Positions 1 through 6,338 of a stretch of 11,670 nucleotides of DNA are shown here, piece by piece. The DNA lies in NCBI GenBank assembly GCA_003483675.1, contig DMYK01000407.1:2737-14406 (forward strand), written 5' to 3'. The notes under the pieces are model-generated. The model was given only the letters and a program-made list of their open reading frames with translations. It made no database searches and had not been told where the DNA came from. A program made the translations under genes and the position numbers. How positions within the stretch are numbered: position 1 is the first letter of the stretch; every line of letters begins with the position of its first letter. Source of the DNA: Microcoleaceae cyanobacterium UBA11344 (GTDB lineage: Bacteria > Cyanobacteriota > Cyanobacteriia > Cyanobacteriales > Microcoleaceae).

Positions 1-638
1 TTCATAAATACTGCAATCTTGGGAAATGGGTAAGGCTCGATCCGTTTCTGGAGAGAGTTTAAAACTAAGCTCAATCCCCTAGAACCAAAGTAATCTGGAT
101 TGACGGGAATCAAGATTAAGTCGCAGCAAGAGAGGACGCTGTAGGTGAGGAGACTGAAGGAAGGAGAGCAGTCAAACAGGAACAATTCATATTTGGGGAG
201 ATTGGCTGAATTGGTAATTTTGCCGAGGAATTGGCGGATAAAGTCTTTAACATTTTTTCCTTCAAATCCATCTAAGTCTAACCAATACAATTCTTCGACT
301 GAAGGGACAAAATGTAACTGTTCGTCAATCTGGTAAATAGTCTCGAAACCAACGGGAAATTTAAAGTTTTGTCCGGCTTTTTTGAAGACTTCGAGAGCGT
401 CGTAAATTGTGAGTCGGTGCTTGAGAGATTTTTCGTACCACTTGCCAAATTTGTCATCTAAATGACCTGTACTCTCGTTAAGTCCGATCGCCTCTGTGAG
501 CGACATTTGCGGGTCTAAGTCTAACATGAGAACTTCTAAGTCTGTGTTTTGGGATATAATATTTCCCAGGCTCCAAGTGACGGTGGTTTTCCCGACACCG
601 CCTTTGAAGTTGATCACGGCTATGGATTTTGGAGTCAT
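1..638 (-). CDS. ParA/MinD-type partitioning ATPase, C-terminus cut by window edge
   Basis: This frame opens with ATG at 638 and stays open to the left edge, giving 212 residues without a stop, so the C-terminus lies outside the window. Residues 1-20 read MTPKSIAVINFKGGVGKTTV, the deviant Walker A (KGGVGKTT) that defines ParA/MinD/Soj ATPases. A Walker A' stretch (LMLDLDPQMS) follows near residue 43, and a Walker B-like LFLFDCSPSFS lies near residue 150. Family members dimerise on ATP, bind DNA non-specifically and position plasmids, chromosomes or protein cargo. No ParB or parS is visible nearby; a partner could lie beyond the left edge. It may be an orphan ParA, which are common in cyanobacteria. 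It is on the same strand as the genes to its right, 139 bp after the stop of the 175-residue gene. The family assignment is firm; the cargo is unknown. Confidence 0.93.
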   Translation of the reverse strand, partial: MTPKSIAVINFKGGVGKTTVTWSLGNIISQNTDLEVLMLDLDPQMSLTEAIGLNESTGHLDDKFGKWYEKSLKHRLTIYDALEVFKKAGQNFKFPVGFETIYQIDEQLHFVPSVEELYWLDLDGFEGKNVKDFIRQFLGKITNSANLPKYELFLFDCSPSFSLLTYSVLSCCDLILIPVNPDYFGSRGLSLVLNSLQKRIEPYPFPKIAVFM

Positions 639-777
639 GGCTGGCTTTGTTTAGGTTTTGCTCTATAAATTAAAACATATTGTGTGACTTAGTTCAGCGT
701 GCGATCGGTGTGATGTGTGAATTGACATGAGATATCGAATAGTTCCTCCTATGTTGTCTTAGATAGACGAATTAAAT
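639..777 (-). other. Intergenic leader of the ParA gene
   Basis: This 139-bp AT-rich gap separates the ParA start from the upstream same-strand gene. It probably holds the ParA promoter, but I see no clear -35/-10 pair and no good Shine-Dalgarno site directly before the ParA ATG. A perfect AGGAGG on the minus strand (745-750) lies about 16 bases before a 21-codon frame starting at 728, too far for a normal ribosome-binding site. Confidence 0.35.
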
Positions 778-1305
778 TCAACTCACAGCCAGAAGCTCAT
801 TTAGCTTATTTTTTAACTCTGGGGATACCATTAATGGATTATAGACTTCGCCCTCATATGGTTGCCAAACATAACTAGGACTAAATGGTCGGAAAACTGG
901 TAATATTTCTAGCCCATGAGTAAGTTCCTTTGCTAAAACAAATCCAGGAATAGATAAATTAGATAAATCCTCCATAAGTTCACTATAGGTTCTGAATTCA
1001 TCAACTTCAACCCCAACCAAAGCATAGCGAAACCAAGGAGCAAACCGTAGAGTTAGATAAAATAAAATACCTAACTCTGTCATCACATAAGCACTTTCAG
1101 GGCTATCTATTCCCACTTCACTAATATTATTTGGATAAACCCGACACCACCAATTTTGCAAACTATCTTGAAAATTGTCTGTGCGACATTGGCATTGGCG
1201 ACCATTTGAGAGTATCCATTCTATTCCCTCAAAGTGTTGAGCAAATTGATTGACATTGCTTTGATCAGAGCCACACTCTGCCGATAAACTGAATATCCAC
1301 GCCAT
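778..1305 (-). CDS. Conserved-looking hypothetical protein, 175 aa
   Basis: I do not recognise the family. The frame starts at ATG 1305, with AGGAG nine bases upstream (1315-1319), so the start is well supported. The 175-residue product is acidic and rich in aromatic residues, with four cysteines in the first third (residues 11, 38, 40 and 54, including a CxC) and many tryptophans. There is no signal peptide and no convincing membrane helix; a moderately hydrophobic stretch near residues 78-92 (ELGILFYLTLRFAPW) looks like a buried helix. The size and acidity resemble small cyanobacterial immunity or hypothetical proteins, but no function can be assigned. It lies between the two tag-bearing genes and the ParA gene on the same strand and could be co-transcribed with them. 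Confidence 0.78.
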   Translation of the reverse strand: MAWIFSLSAECGSDQSNVNQFAQHFEGIEWILSNGRQCQCRTDNFQDSLQNWWCRVYPNNISEVGIDSPESAYVMTELGILFYLTLRFAPWFRYALVGVEVDEFRTYSELMEDLSNLSIPGFVLAKELTHGLEILPVFRPFSPSYVWQPYEGEVYNPLMVSPELKNKLNELLAVS

Positions 1306-1314
1306 TGTTATAGA

Positions 1315-1319
1315 CTCCT
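1315..1319 (-). promoter_or_regulatory. Ribosome-binding site of the 175-aa gene
   Basis: AGGAG on the minus strand with a nine-base spacer to the ATG at 1305. It fixes the start of the 175-residue gene and indicates that the gene is translated independently of the damaged frame upstream. Confidence 0.6.
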
Positions 1320-1332
1320 ATGATATATCAAC

Positions 1333-1505
1333 TTAATCAACTCTTTCCCAATCATTTTGGGTATTTGCTAATGCTGTCTCGTACTTTTCCAGAGACATTG
1401 TAATTCTTGGCAAGATGCTTTCGCCGTTGGTTTGCTAGAGATTAAATTTAATTGATGATAGGCTTGCTCAATTTGGGTTACAGTAGGAACTGGAGTATAA
1501 CCCAC
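1333..1505 (-). pseudogene. Coding remnants, probably the lost 3' end of the upstream 278-aa gene
   Basis: After the stop of the 278-residue frame, two protein-like pieces remain on the same strand. From 1505 to 1368 a frame offset by +1 encodes 45 residues beginning VGYTPVPTVTQIEQAYHQLN. From 1398 to 1333 the original frame returns and encodes 21 residues ending NDWERVD followed by TAA. The offset frame overlaps the last dozen codons of the 278-residue gene. An extra base at an AAAA run (1518-1521), compensated by a lost base near 1399-1403, would join everything into a protein of about 323 residues. I infer decay or sequencing error; a small independent gene is less likely because neither piece has a good start or ribosome-binding site. 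Confidence 0.45.
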
Positions 1506-2304
1506 CTGTACAACTGATTTTCAACCAATTATCACCTAAATTTTTATTAATTAGCGTAGTAATTCTATGGTCATAACTTATATAATCATCAAATATCCCA
1601 TTGTTTAGCAAAAAAACTAAAACTTCTTGGCATTTTTGCCCTTCATGTTCATCTGGGTAATATACCCTTACTGTAATTAGTACTCTATCTGCTGATATCC
1701 CTAACTCTTCTCTTTCTGTAATAGTTTTAACTTTTTCTTCTTGATTGTCCTCCGAATTTCTGAGAGTATTTATAATCAAAGAGTTTTCGTCTGATTCTTT
1801 CCAATCAAAAGAATGCCAATTAAAACCTACATATCCATACTCCGGTATAATATTCTTACTTAACATTTTTACGCAACCGAAAAATTGTGGTTTTATAACC
1901 TTCCTTTGAATCTGCTCGAAGTAGTGAAAACGAGACACAAGAACAATTTCGTCGTGTTTCAATCCCAGTACCTTGACTATGTTACTTTGGGGATGAAAAC
2001 AGACAATTGGAACATAAAAGTCTTTTCCCTCAACACTAAACTTGCTATCGTAAAAAGTCGTAGTTAGTATCACCTCGGTTCTATAGTACCGGGATGTAAG
2101 CATATTATTTTGACTCATGAATTCTTTGTAAAACAATCCCCATCCTTCTTCCCTAAGCCTTTGATTTAATTCACAAGCTTTTCTCGGTGTTATTGGGAAA
2201 TCTATATTATGTATTTCAGTGTTCCCTTTTACGCTTGTTGGTTTATTTTGAGAAGTAGGCTTCCTATAATTAGGAGTTTGCTTGCGGCGTTTTGCTTTTC
2301 CCAT
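1468..2304 (-). CDS. MGKAKRRK-tagged hypothetical protein, probably 3'-frameshifted
   Basis: The function is not recognised. Translation starts at ATG 2304, one base after the stop codon of the upstream gene, so the two are probably translated together; a purine-rich GGAAGAGG inside the end of the upstream gene can serve as ribosome-binding site. Residues 1-8 are MGKAKRRK, a basic tag found at the start of otherwise unrelated bacterial proteins. Residues 9-28 also resemble those of the upstream neighbour (PNYxKPTSQN). The remainder (about residues 30-278) looks like a soluble alpha/beta protein with no catalytic motif that I recognise. The C-terminus looks wrong: the last 17 or so residues (CTGGLYSSSYCNPN) are serine/cysteine-rich and low in complexity, whereas a +1 frame over the same bases continues as plausible protein. 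The annotated length is therefore probably shorter than the ancestral one. Confidence 0.72.
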   Translation of the reverse strand: MGKAKRRKQTPNYRKPTSQNKPTSVKGNTEIHNIDFPITPRKACELNQRLREEGWGLFYKEFMSQNNMLTSRYYRTEVILTTTFYDSKFSVEGKDFYVPIVCFHPQSNIVKVLGLKHDEIVLVSRFHYFEQIQRKVIKPQFFGCVKMLSKNIIPEYGYVGFNWHSFDWKESDENSLIINTLRNSEDNQEEKVKTITEREELGISADRVLITVRVYYPDEHEGQKCQEVLVFLLNNGIFDDYISYDHRITTLINKNLGDNWLKISCTGGLYSSSYCNPN

Positions 2305-2305
2305 G

Positions 2306-3334
2306 TCAATATCCTCTTCCCATAGTTCTTTCTATATCTTGTACAACTTGTTCAACAGCACCAACAAAACTTAAATCTTTGCGCCAGTAATGACACGCAA
2401 GAGAAGCACCTAAAACTGTCTCAATAAAATCATCAGCAGTAGGCATCAAGTTTCTTGTCAGCACTGTGACAATTGTGGATCGGAACTCTTTAATCTGTGC
2501 CTGGGTATATTCAGCATACTCAGGATTACCGGAACGACCAACATCAACAATTTTAATCCTTACCATGTTGTGCTTATCAGTTTTTCCCTGCGTTTTGATA
2601 TCTGAAGAGAGCGATTCTGGCTTGACTACTTTTATTTTTCCTACTGGAGAATTTGCTATAACTTTTCCGTTAGAATCTGCAATTCTAACTGTATTAAGAG
2701 GACGACCTAGCGTCTTGAGATAAGGTTCATTTTCCTCGCCAGCTATAGCTAAAGAATATATTTGGTCATAATGGTATGACAAATTACGATCAGAATGGTA
2801 TTGACGGCCATCCCACATTTTTGGGTATAAGTAAGTGCAAATTTTTATGCACGCAAAAGCCATTCTGTATTCTCGAAATAGGCATAATAGCTTGGCAAGA
2901 CCGTACCAAAGCATAAACCATGTTTGATTATGACTAAATACTTGATCGTAGTATTTGAAGGCTTGATTGAGATCGCCAGCTCTCTTTGACATAATCGACT
3001 TATCCACTAGGCCTAATAAATCGCTCTGAATTTCAGTGAGGTCAGACAATGACTTCACTTTATTTAGAATGTAGGTAGCAGTTTGCTCTTCCTGATCAAT
3101 AGCATTTTGAATAAACTGAAAAAGTTGACTTTCTGTAACGGATCTATATCTATGGTATTTAGGAAGACTTTCTTCAAAAGCTCCACCCTGATTTAGATAA
3201 AAATCTAAATTTTTGAAATATTCTGCACGTTCTCCATAACACTCATAGTTTTCTTCTATGCCTATTGGATCATTTTGAGAAGTGGGCTTCTCATAATTAG
3301 GATTAAGTTTCTTACGTCGTTTTGCCTCTCCCAT
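2306..3334 (-). CDS. MGEAKRRK-tagged protein with TPR-like helical repeats, 342 aa
   Basis: The start at ATG 3334 carries MGEAKRRKKLNPNYEKPTSQ, the same kind of N-terminal tag as the next gene downstream. A short AGGG lies eight bases upstream. Residues 118-170 (AGDLNQAFKYYDQVFS...WYGLAKLLCLFREYRMAFACI) look like two tetratricopeptide-type helix pairs, which usually mediate protein contacts. Residues 247-342 form a separate C-terminal region with FRSTIVTVLTRNL and a helical end (ERTMGRGY). There is no signal peptide or membrane segment. The stop codon is separated from the next start by one base, indicating an operon of two tag-bearing genes. The enzyme or partner role is unknown; a scaffold or adaptor is possible from the TPR-like part, but this is an inference. 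Confidence 0.8.
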   Translation of the reverse strand: MGEAKRRKKLNPNYEKPTSQNDPIGIEENYECYGERAEYFKNLDFYLNQGGAFEESLPKYHRYRSVTESQLFQFIQNAIDQEEQTATYILNKVKSLSDLTEIQSDLLGLVDKSIMSKRAGDLNQAFKYYDQVFSHNQTWFMLWYGLAKLLCLFREYRMAFACIKICTYLYPKMWDGRQYHSDRNLSYHYDQIYSLAIAGEENEPYLKTLGRPLNTVRIADSNGKVIANSPVGKIKVVKPESLSSDIKTQGKTDKHNMVRIKIVDVGRSGNPEYAEYTQAQIKEFRSTIVTVLTRNLMPTADDFIETVLGASLACHYWRKDLSFVGAVEQVVQDIERTMGRGY

Positions 3335-3360
3335 AAATTTAACCCTGATCTAATTAAAGT

Positions 3361-3723
3361 TTGAACTTGTCTGACTACTTTAGCATTCCACATATTTTAT
3401 TTCCTGTCAACTCATCAAAAAACACGACTGCCCCAAATCCACAGAGGGCATCGCCCCCCACCCTCACGGAACTCAAAATCTACTGGAATCAACTCCGCCG
3501 CGACAGCGACAAACACCTCATCCTCATCTTCTACGAAAGCCCCACATCCCCCGCCACCCAAGGTTTGAGCCCTACTTTCCTCAATGCGCTTACCCGCTTC
3601 GACGGTACTATCTGTCTCATCGCAGACACGCCTCACCCACCCCTGCAAACCTTCTCGCCCCATGACTCCGATTTAGTTCAATCTGTCGTAAATTGGCTCA
3701 AAAGAGTTCATTTAGAGTCTTAA
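3361..3723 (+). CDS. Hypothetical protein fragment, likely 5'-truncated, 120 aa
   Basis: I do not recognise the family. The only available start is TTG at 3361, just 26 bp from the divergent ATG of the minus-strand gene, with no ribosome-binding site and no in-frame ATG anywhere in the frame. From about codon 30 the sequence is convincingly coding: codons end mostly in C (CTC ATC CTC ATC TTC TAC), far more GC-rich than the surrounding genes. The product (LKIYWNQLRRDSDKHLILIF...TFLNALTRFDGTICLIADTP...) resembles the end of an alpha/beta domain. The simplest reading is the 3' part of an older gene whose beginning was replaced when the AT-rich genes to the left arrived. It could still be expressed from the TTG start, but I would not assume so. 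Confidence 0.5.
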   Translation: MNLSDYFSIPHILFPVNSSKNTTAPNPQRASPPTLTELKIYWNQLRRDSDKHLILIFYESPTSPATQGLSPTFLNALTRFDGTICLIADTPHPPLQTFSPHDSDLVQSVVNWLKRVHLES

Positions 3724-3724
3724 A

Positions 3725-3868
3725 GAAACCGGGTTTTTGGCTACTTCTACGATGTGTGGCGAAGTATTCTCGAAAAAACCCGGTTTCTGGCCCCGCGAGA
3801 AGCAGAGAAACCGGGTTTTTCGCAGTTTCTGCGAGGTGTGACGAGTATTCTCGAAAAAACCCGGTTTC
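3725..3868. repeat. Two tandem palindromic repeat units between convergent genes
   Basis: Two units (3725-3787 and 3807-3868) each begin with GAAACCGGGTTTTT and end with the inverse AAAAAACCCGGTTTC, so each folds into a long hairpin with a near-perfect 14-bp outer stem. The loops share CGA(A)GTATTCTCG, itself a small inverted repeat. The right arm of unit 1 can also pair with the left arm of unit 2 over a 19-base spacer. Related GAAACCGGGTTT elements are, from memory, dispersed through Oscillatoriales genomes. The position between the stop of the plus-strand frame (3723) and the stop of the minus-strand gene (3897) suits a bidirectional terminator, since the T- and A-rich arms lie beside the GC cores. 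Confidence 0.85.
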
Positions 3869-3896
3869 TGGCCATTCGTGCGTTCAAGATTTGCGA

Positions 3897-4667
3897 TTAA
3901 CTCATTTCTAAAAGTTGGCTAAAAAATTCAATAAAATTTGCCAAAGCAGGAACCTGCTGCTGCGTCTGTTTGCTCACCCAATTATTATCAGCAATACTTG
4001 TTGTATTAGTCTTTCCAGGTTTGAGAACACTCACAACAGTAGCAACTAAAGCTTTTTCGCGATCGAAATTTTTCCATTTTAAAGATTTCTTCTCTGACTC
4101 AGAAAATCCATCTAGATACGAACTAGCTTTTTCCATATACGCGGGATAAGCTATCTCTCCGCAACTACACAGCAAACTATCAAGCACACCTTGGGAAACG
4201 TTATCTGGCAAAACATAAATTCCTGTACGCGGGCTATTAGAATTTACAACACCCGCTTGGTTAGGCAAATCAGGAAAGTAGTTTTGGAAGCAATTAGTAT
4301 ATTTTCCGACAATGCGATCGGGATTTGACTTGTCACAATCAGCAACTATGCCAAATGCCGACAAGTTTGTTTGATCCTCAGGATTTGCAGACAAAATATC
4401 ATCTAAGTTAGTCACAAGGTTGCTTCCTTCACCTGCATAAATTGCGACTGAGATAGTATCATTAAACAGAATAGAAGGCATATCAAGGCGTTTGTACAAG
4501 TTTCCTTTTTTGGGATAAACAGGAATAAATTTGCGCCAAAATGGGTCTAAATCTGACTTTAATCCTTTCAACTCTTCTCGAAAATCTTTAAAACCCAAAA
4601 GCTTCAGAACCTTGCCTGTAAATGCCTGGTCATGCGGCCCTTCTACTCCAATAATGGCGTATTTCAC
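3897..4667 (-). CDS. TOPRIM-like DUF3226-type protein, partner of the upstream ATPase
   Basis: Translation starts at GTG 4667, whose GTGA overlaps the TGA of the ATPase gene, implying translational coupling. The 256-residue product opens with KYAIIGVEGPHDQAF: the glutamate at residue 9 in a V-E-G context is the first conserved acid of TOPRIM folds. The second is the DxD at residues 110-112 (FGIVADCDK). A third region, LPDN...GVLDSLL near residues 153-165, matches what I remember of DUF3226 proteins (PDN...G.LEDLL). TOPRIM domains in OLD-family and PARIS systems act as metal-dependent nucleases paired with an ABC-type ATPase, and the neighbour here is such an ATPase. All expected acidic residues are present, so the protein may be active. 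Nuclease activity and its target (DNA or RNA) are inferred, not shown. A regulatory, non-catalytic TOPRIM role is the alternative. Confidence 0.85.
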   Translation of the reverse strand: MKYAIIGVEGPHDQAFTGKVLKLLGFKDFREELKGLKSDLDPFWRKFIPVYPKKGNLYKRLDMPSILFNDTISVAIYAGEGSNLVTNLDDILSANPEDQTNLSAFGIVADCDKSNPDRIVGKYTNCFQNYFPDLPNQAGVVNSNSPRTGIYVLPDNVSQGVLDSLLCSCGEIAYPAYMEKASSYLDGFSESEKKSLKWKNFDREKALVATVVSVLKPGKTNTTSIADNNWVSKQTQQQVPALANFIEFFSQLLEMS

Positions 4668-5776
4668 ACGCGCACCTCCTGACCCAAATCCTCCCGCAAT
4701 CTTTGCAATCTTTCCCGTTGAATTCTAACTGCTTTAGTTTGTGACTCTTGTTTCTCTAAACGATAAAGAACTACATCCGTCTCCGAATCGCTAGCATCTA
4801 ACATTGCATCAATTGCTTCTAAACTGTGCGTCGTTGCGAATAACTGCACATCAAATCGCTGACACCACTGCACAATCCAAGCAAAGGAACTGCCAAGTGC
4901 TTCAGTATGAATTGCTGTTTCTATCTCGTCAATCAATAAAACTCCACCTTGAACTTTTGCCAGCGTTAAAGCAATAAACAGCAAACGCCGAACTCCATCA
5001 CCGAAGGCACTTAGCGGTGAAATACCTACACGTTTGTGTTCTATATATAGACTAGGACGTTTGCCAGTTGGCGACAAAATTACTAAATCAGTAATTTCTG
5101 AATCCATAAGTTGAAGTAATTTTATTACTTCTGGCTTAATACCCAAGAAAATAGCTTCTGACAGCAAGCTAACTTGTAACTGTTCTATCCTGTGAGAGAA
5201 GGGTGTTACTGTATCAATTGGTAGTACGGCAGTTGAGCGATTTTTTCTGTTAATAAAACGCTGATTTTCCCAGATTTCAAAACTTACTGATAATTCTTCA
5301 GGGCCGGAAGTTGTTGTTACTTTGAGTTCTAACTCAGCACCTCGGAGAATATTGTCAAATTCTATGTCATCAATTTCTAGTTGAGATTCTGAGCTATTTT
5401 CTTTGTCATTTAACTCGGAAAATCCTTCAAATTCTCGGTAAATTGCTCTTAATTCTCTGACAGGAAAAGCGCCATTACTTGAAACATAAGTTTCTCCTTC
5501 GTAGAGATGGATATGAGAGACTTCACTGTTTTGAGGAAACAGCCATCTAAGAGTATTTAGCTGGGGGTTGCGAGAAGATTTGATTTCTCGCCGCCACGAT
5601 GTATTCAGCCATTCCAGCGGATCTAAGGGGCGACAATAGGTTGATATCGCCTCTAAAACGCTGGTTTTTCCTGAGTTATTCGCACCAACCAATAGGTTAA
5701 TTTGACCCAAGTTCTGCAAGGTTAAATCTCGCAGACCTCGGAACCGATGGATGGTTAAATTGTCAAGGTGTTTCAT
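4664..5776 (-). CDS. AAA/ABC-type ATPase of the OLD/RecF-like (AAA_15/AAA_21) group
   Basis: The 370-residue protein has a complete ATP-binding cassette. Residues 1-20 (LTIHRFRGLRDLTL) are the typical first strand of RecF/SMC-like ATPases. Walker A is GANNSGKTS at 31-39. The signature-like SAFGDGVRR lies at 257-264, Walker B LLIDEIE at 280-286 and the switch histidine in TTHS near 317. The middle (about 50-245) is a variable insertion with an acidic patch (NDKENSSESQLEIDD). Such ATPases sense a trigger and control an effector nuclease, as in OLD, Gabija GajA and PARIS AriA. Unlike full-length OLD proteins it ends without a TOPRIM domain; the next gene supplies one, so this is a split pair. 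The start ATG (5776) overlaps the toxin stop by ATGA, and its own stop overlaps the TOPRIM gene start. Family assignment is firm; a defence role is inferred. Confidence 0.93.
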   Translation of the reverse strand: MKHLDNLTIHRFRGLRDLTLQNLGQINLLVGANNSGKTSVLEAISTYCRPLDPLEWLNTSWRREIKSSRNPQLNTLRWLFPQNSEVSHIHLYEGETYVSSNGAFPVRELRAIYREFEGFSELNDKENSSESQLEIDDIEFDNILRGAELELKVTTTSGPEELSVSFEIWENQRFINRKNRSTAVLPIDTVTPFSHRIEQLQVSLLSEAIFLGIKPEVIKLLQLMDSEITDLVILSPTGKRPSLYIEHKRVGISPLSAFGDGVRRLLFIALTLAKVQGGVLLIDEIETAIHTEALGSSFAWIVQWCQRFDVQLFATTHSLEAIDAMLDASDSETDVVLYRLEKQESQTKAVRIQRERLQRLREDLGQEVRV

Positions 5777-6042
5777 AAATCACTGTAATGATTCTTACAA
5801 GCTGCGATCGCAATTTCGACCTCCGTAACTTGGTAAACTAAACGATGTTCGTTATCAATGCGCCTGGACCAAAAACCACTTAACTCGTATTTCAGAGGTT
5901 CAGGTTTGCCCAATCCTTCAAAGGGCGATCGATCTATATCTTTAATCAATTCTACAATTTTGCGATAAATCTTTTTGTCTAATTTTGCCCATTCATTAAA
6001 ATCTGCAAAAGCAGAAGATTCAAAAATAATTCTTCTGCTCAT
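5773..6042 (-). CDS. yoeB: YoeB/Txe-type mRNA interferase toxin
   Basis: The 89-residue product has the size and signature of YoeB toxins: RIIFESSAFADFNEWAKLDKK at the start, then GLGKPEPLKYELSGFWSRRID and HRLVYQV, ending CKNHYSDL. The catalytic residues of E. coli YoeB (E46, R65, H83, Y84) have counterparts here at E48, R67, H85 and Y86, a constant offset of two. YoeB binds the ribosome and cleaves mRNA in the A site, stopping translation; a paired antitoxin blocks it. Three extra residues (SDL) follow the catalytic His-Tyr, where E. coli YoeB ends at the tyrosine. The gene overlaps the antitoxin upstream (ATGA, 6039-6042) and the ATPase downstream (ATGA, 5773-5776), so production of all products is probably coupled. 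The identification is confident; activity is expected from the intact residues. Confidence 0.93.
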   Translation of the reverse strand: MSRRIIFESSAFADFNEWAKLDKKIYRKIVELIKDIDRSPFEGLGKPEPLKYELSGFWSRRIDNEHRLVYQVTEVEIAIAACKNHYSDL

Positions 6043-6263
6043 TGCAAATCCTGTAGATCGACTTCAACTAAATTTTGCCTGTTTTTAACATTTTCAATAG
6101 CTTTCAACAGTTTGTTTTTATTGACTTCTGATTTCAAAAGATATTCCGTTTCATCACATTCTGAAACAATTATTTCAATCTCTTTATTTCCAAAAGTCGC
6201 TTTGATTTGTTCTAAAAAATTAAGATCGAGTTCGCTGGCTTTTAAACGATAAACTGTTGACAT
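6039..6263 (-). CDS. Antitoxin of the YoeB-like toxin
   Basis: This 74-residue protein precedes the toxin with an ATGA overlap, the usual antitoxin-first order of YefM-YoeB modules. AGGT (6271-6274) lies seven bases before the ATG. The N-terminal half (YRLKASELDLNFLEQIKATF...IEIIVSE) does not match the classical YefM/Phd start (S-E-A-R type), but it resembles short antitoxins that I recall accompanying YoeB or RelE toxins in cyanobacteria. The C-terminal tail, NRQNLVEVDLQDL, is the usual extended, acidic toxin-wrapping segment. It would neutralise YoeB and, in complex, repress the operon promoter upstream of 6263. If so it would also set the level of the ATPase and TOPRIM proteins downstream. 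DNA binding is assumed from related modules, not seen in a recognised motif. Confidence 0.85.
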   Translation of the reverse strand: MSTVYRLKASELDLNFLEQIKATFGNKEIEIIVSECDETEYLLKSEVNKNKLLKAIENVKNRQNLVEVDLQDLQ

Positions 6264-6338
6264 CGTTTTTACCTATTTTTGATTGAGTTAAAATGATTAA
6301 TATTGCCTTTAAATACAGTAGTCTGAAGTTGACACTAA
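6264..6338 (-). promoter_or_regulatory. Upstream region of the antitoxin-toxin-ATPase-TOPRIM operon
   Basis: This AT-rich stretch precedes the first gene of the four-gene chain and must hold its promoter unless typA transcription reads through. Minus-strand TATTAA (6298-6303) is a possible -10 box, but no convincing -35 box lies at the right distance. There is no obvious long operator palindrome inside it. Confidence 0.3.

Noticed and set aside
145..336. 63-codon plus-strand frame inside the ParA gene
   Set aside because: It lies entirely opposite the conserved ParA frame and has no features of its own.
663..728. 21-codon leader frame upstream of the ParA gene with an AGGAGG in front
   Set aside because: The spacer of about 16 bases is too long for the AGGAGG to serve this start, and the peptide shows nothing recognisable.
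2466..2723. 85-codon plus-strand frame inside the 342-aa gene
   Set aside because: It is antisense to a coherent, tag-bearing protein frame and has no ribosome-binding site or recognisable motif.
3725..3868. CRISPR array
   Set aside because: Only two units, each internally palindromic over its whole length, with no regular spacers and no cas genes nearby.
3693..3911. 72-codon plus-strand open frame over the palindromic repeats
   Set aside because: It is made mostly of the two repeat units (repeated SRKNPVSG) and has no ribosome-binding site; it is a by-product of the repeat.
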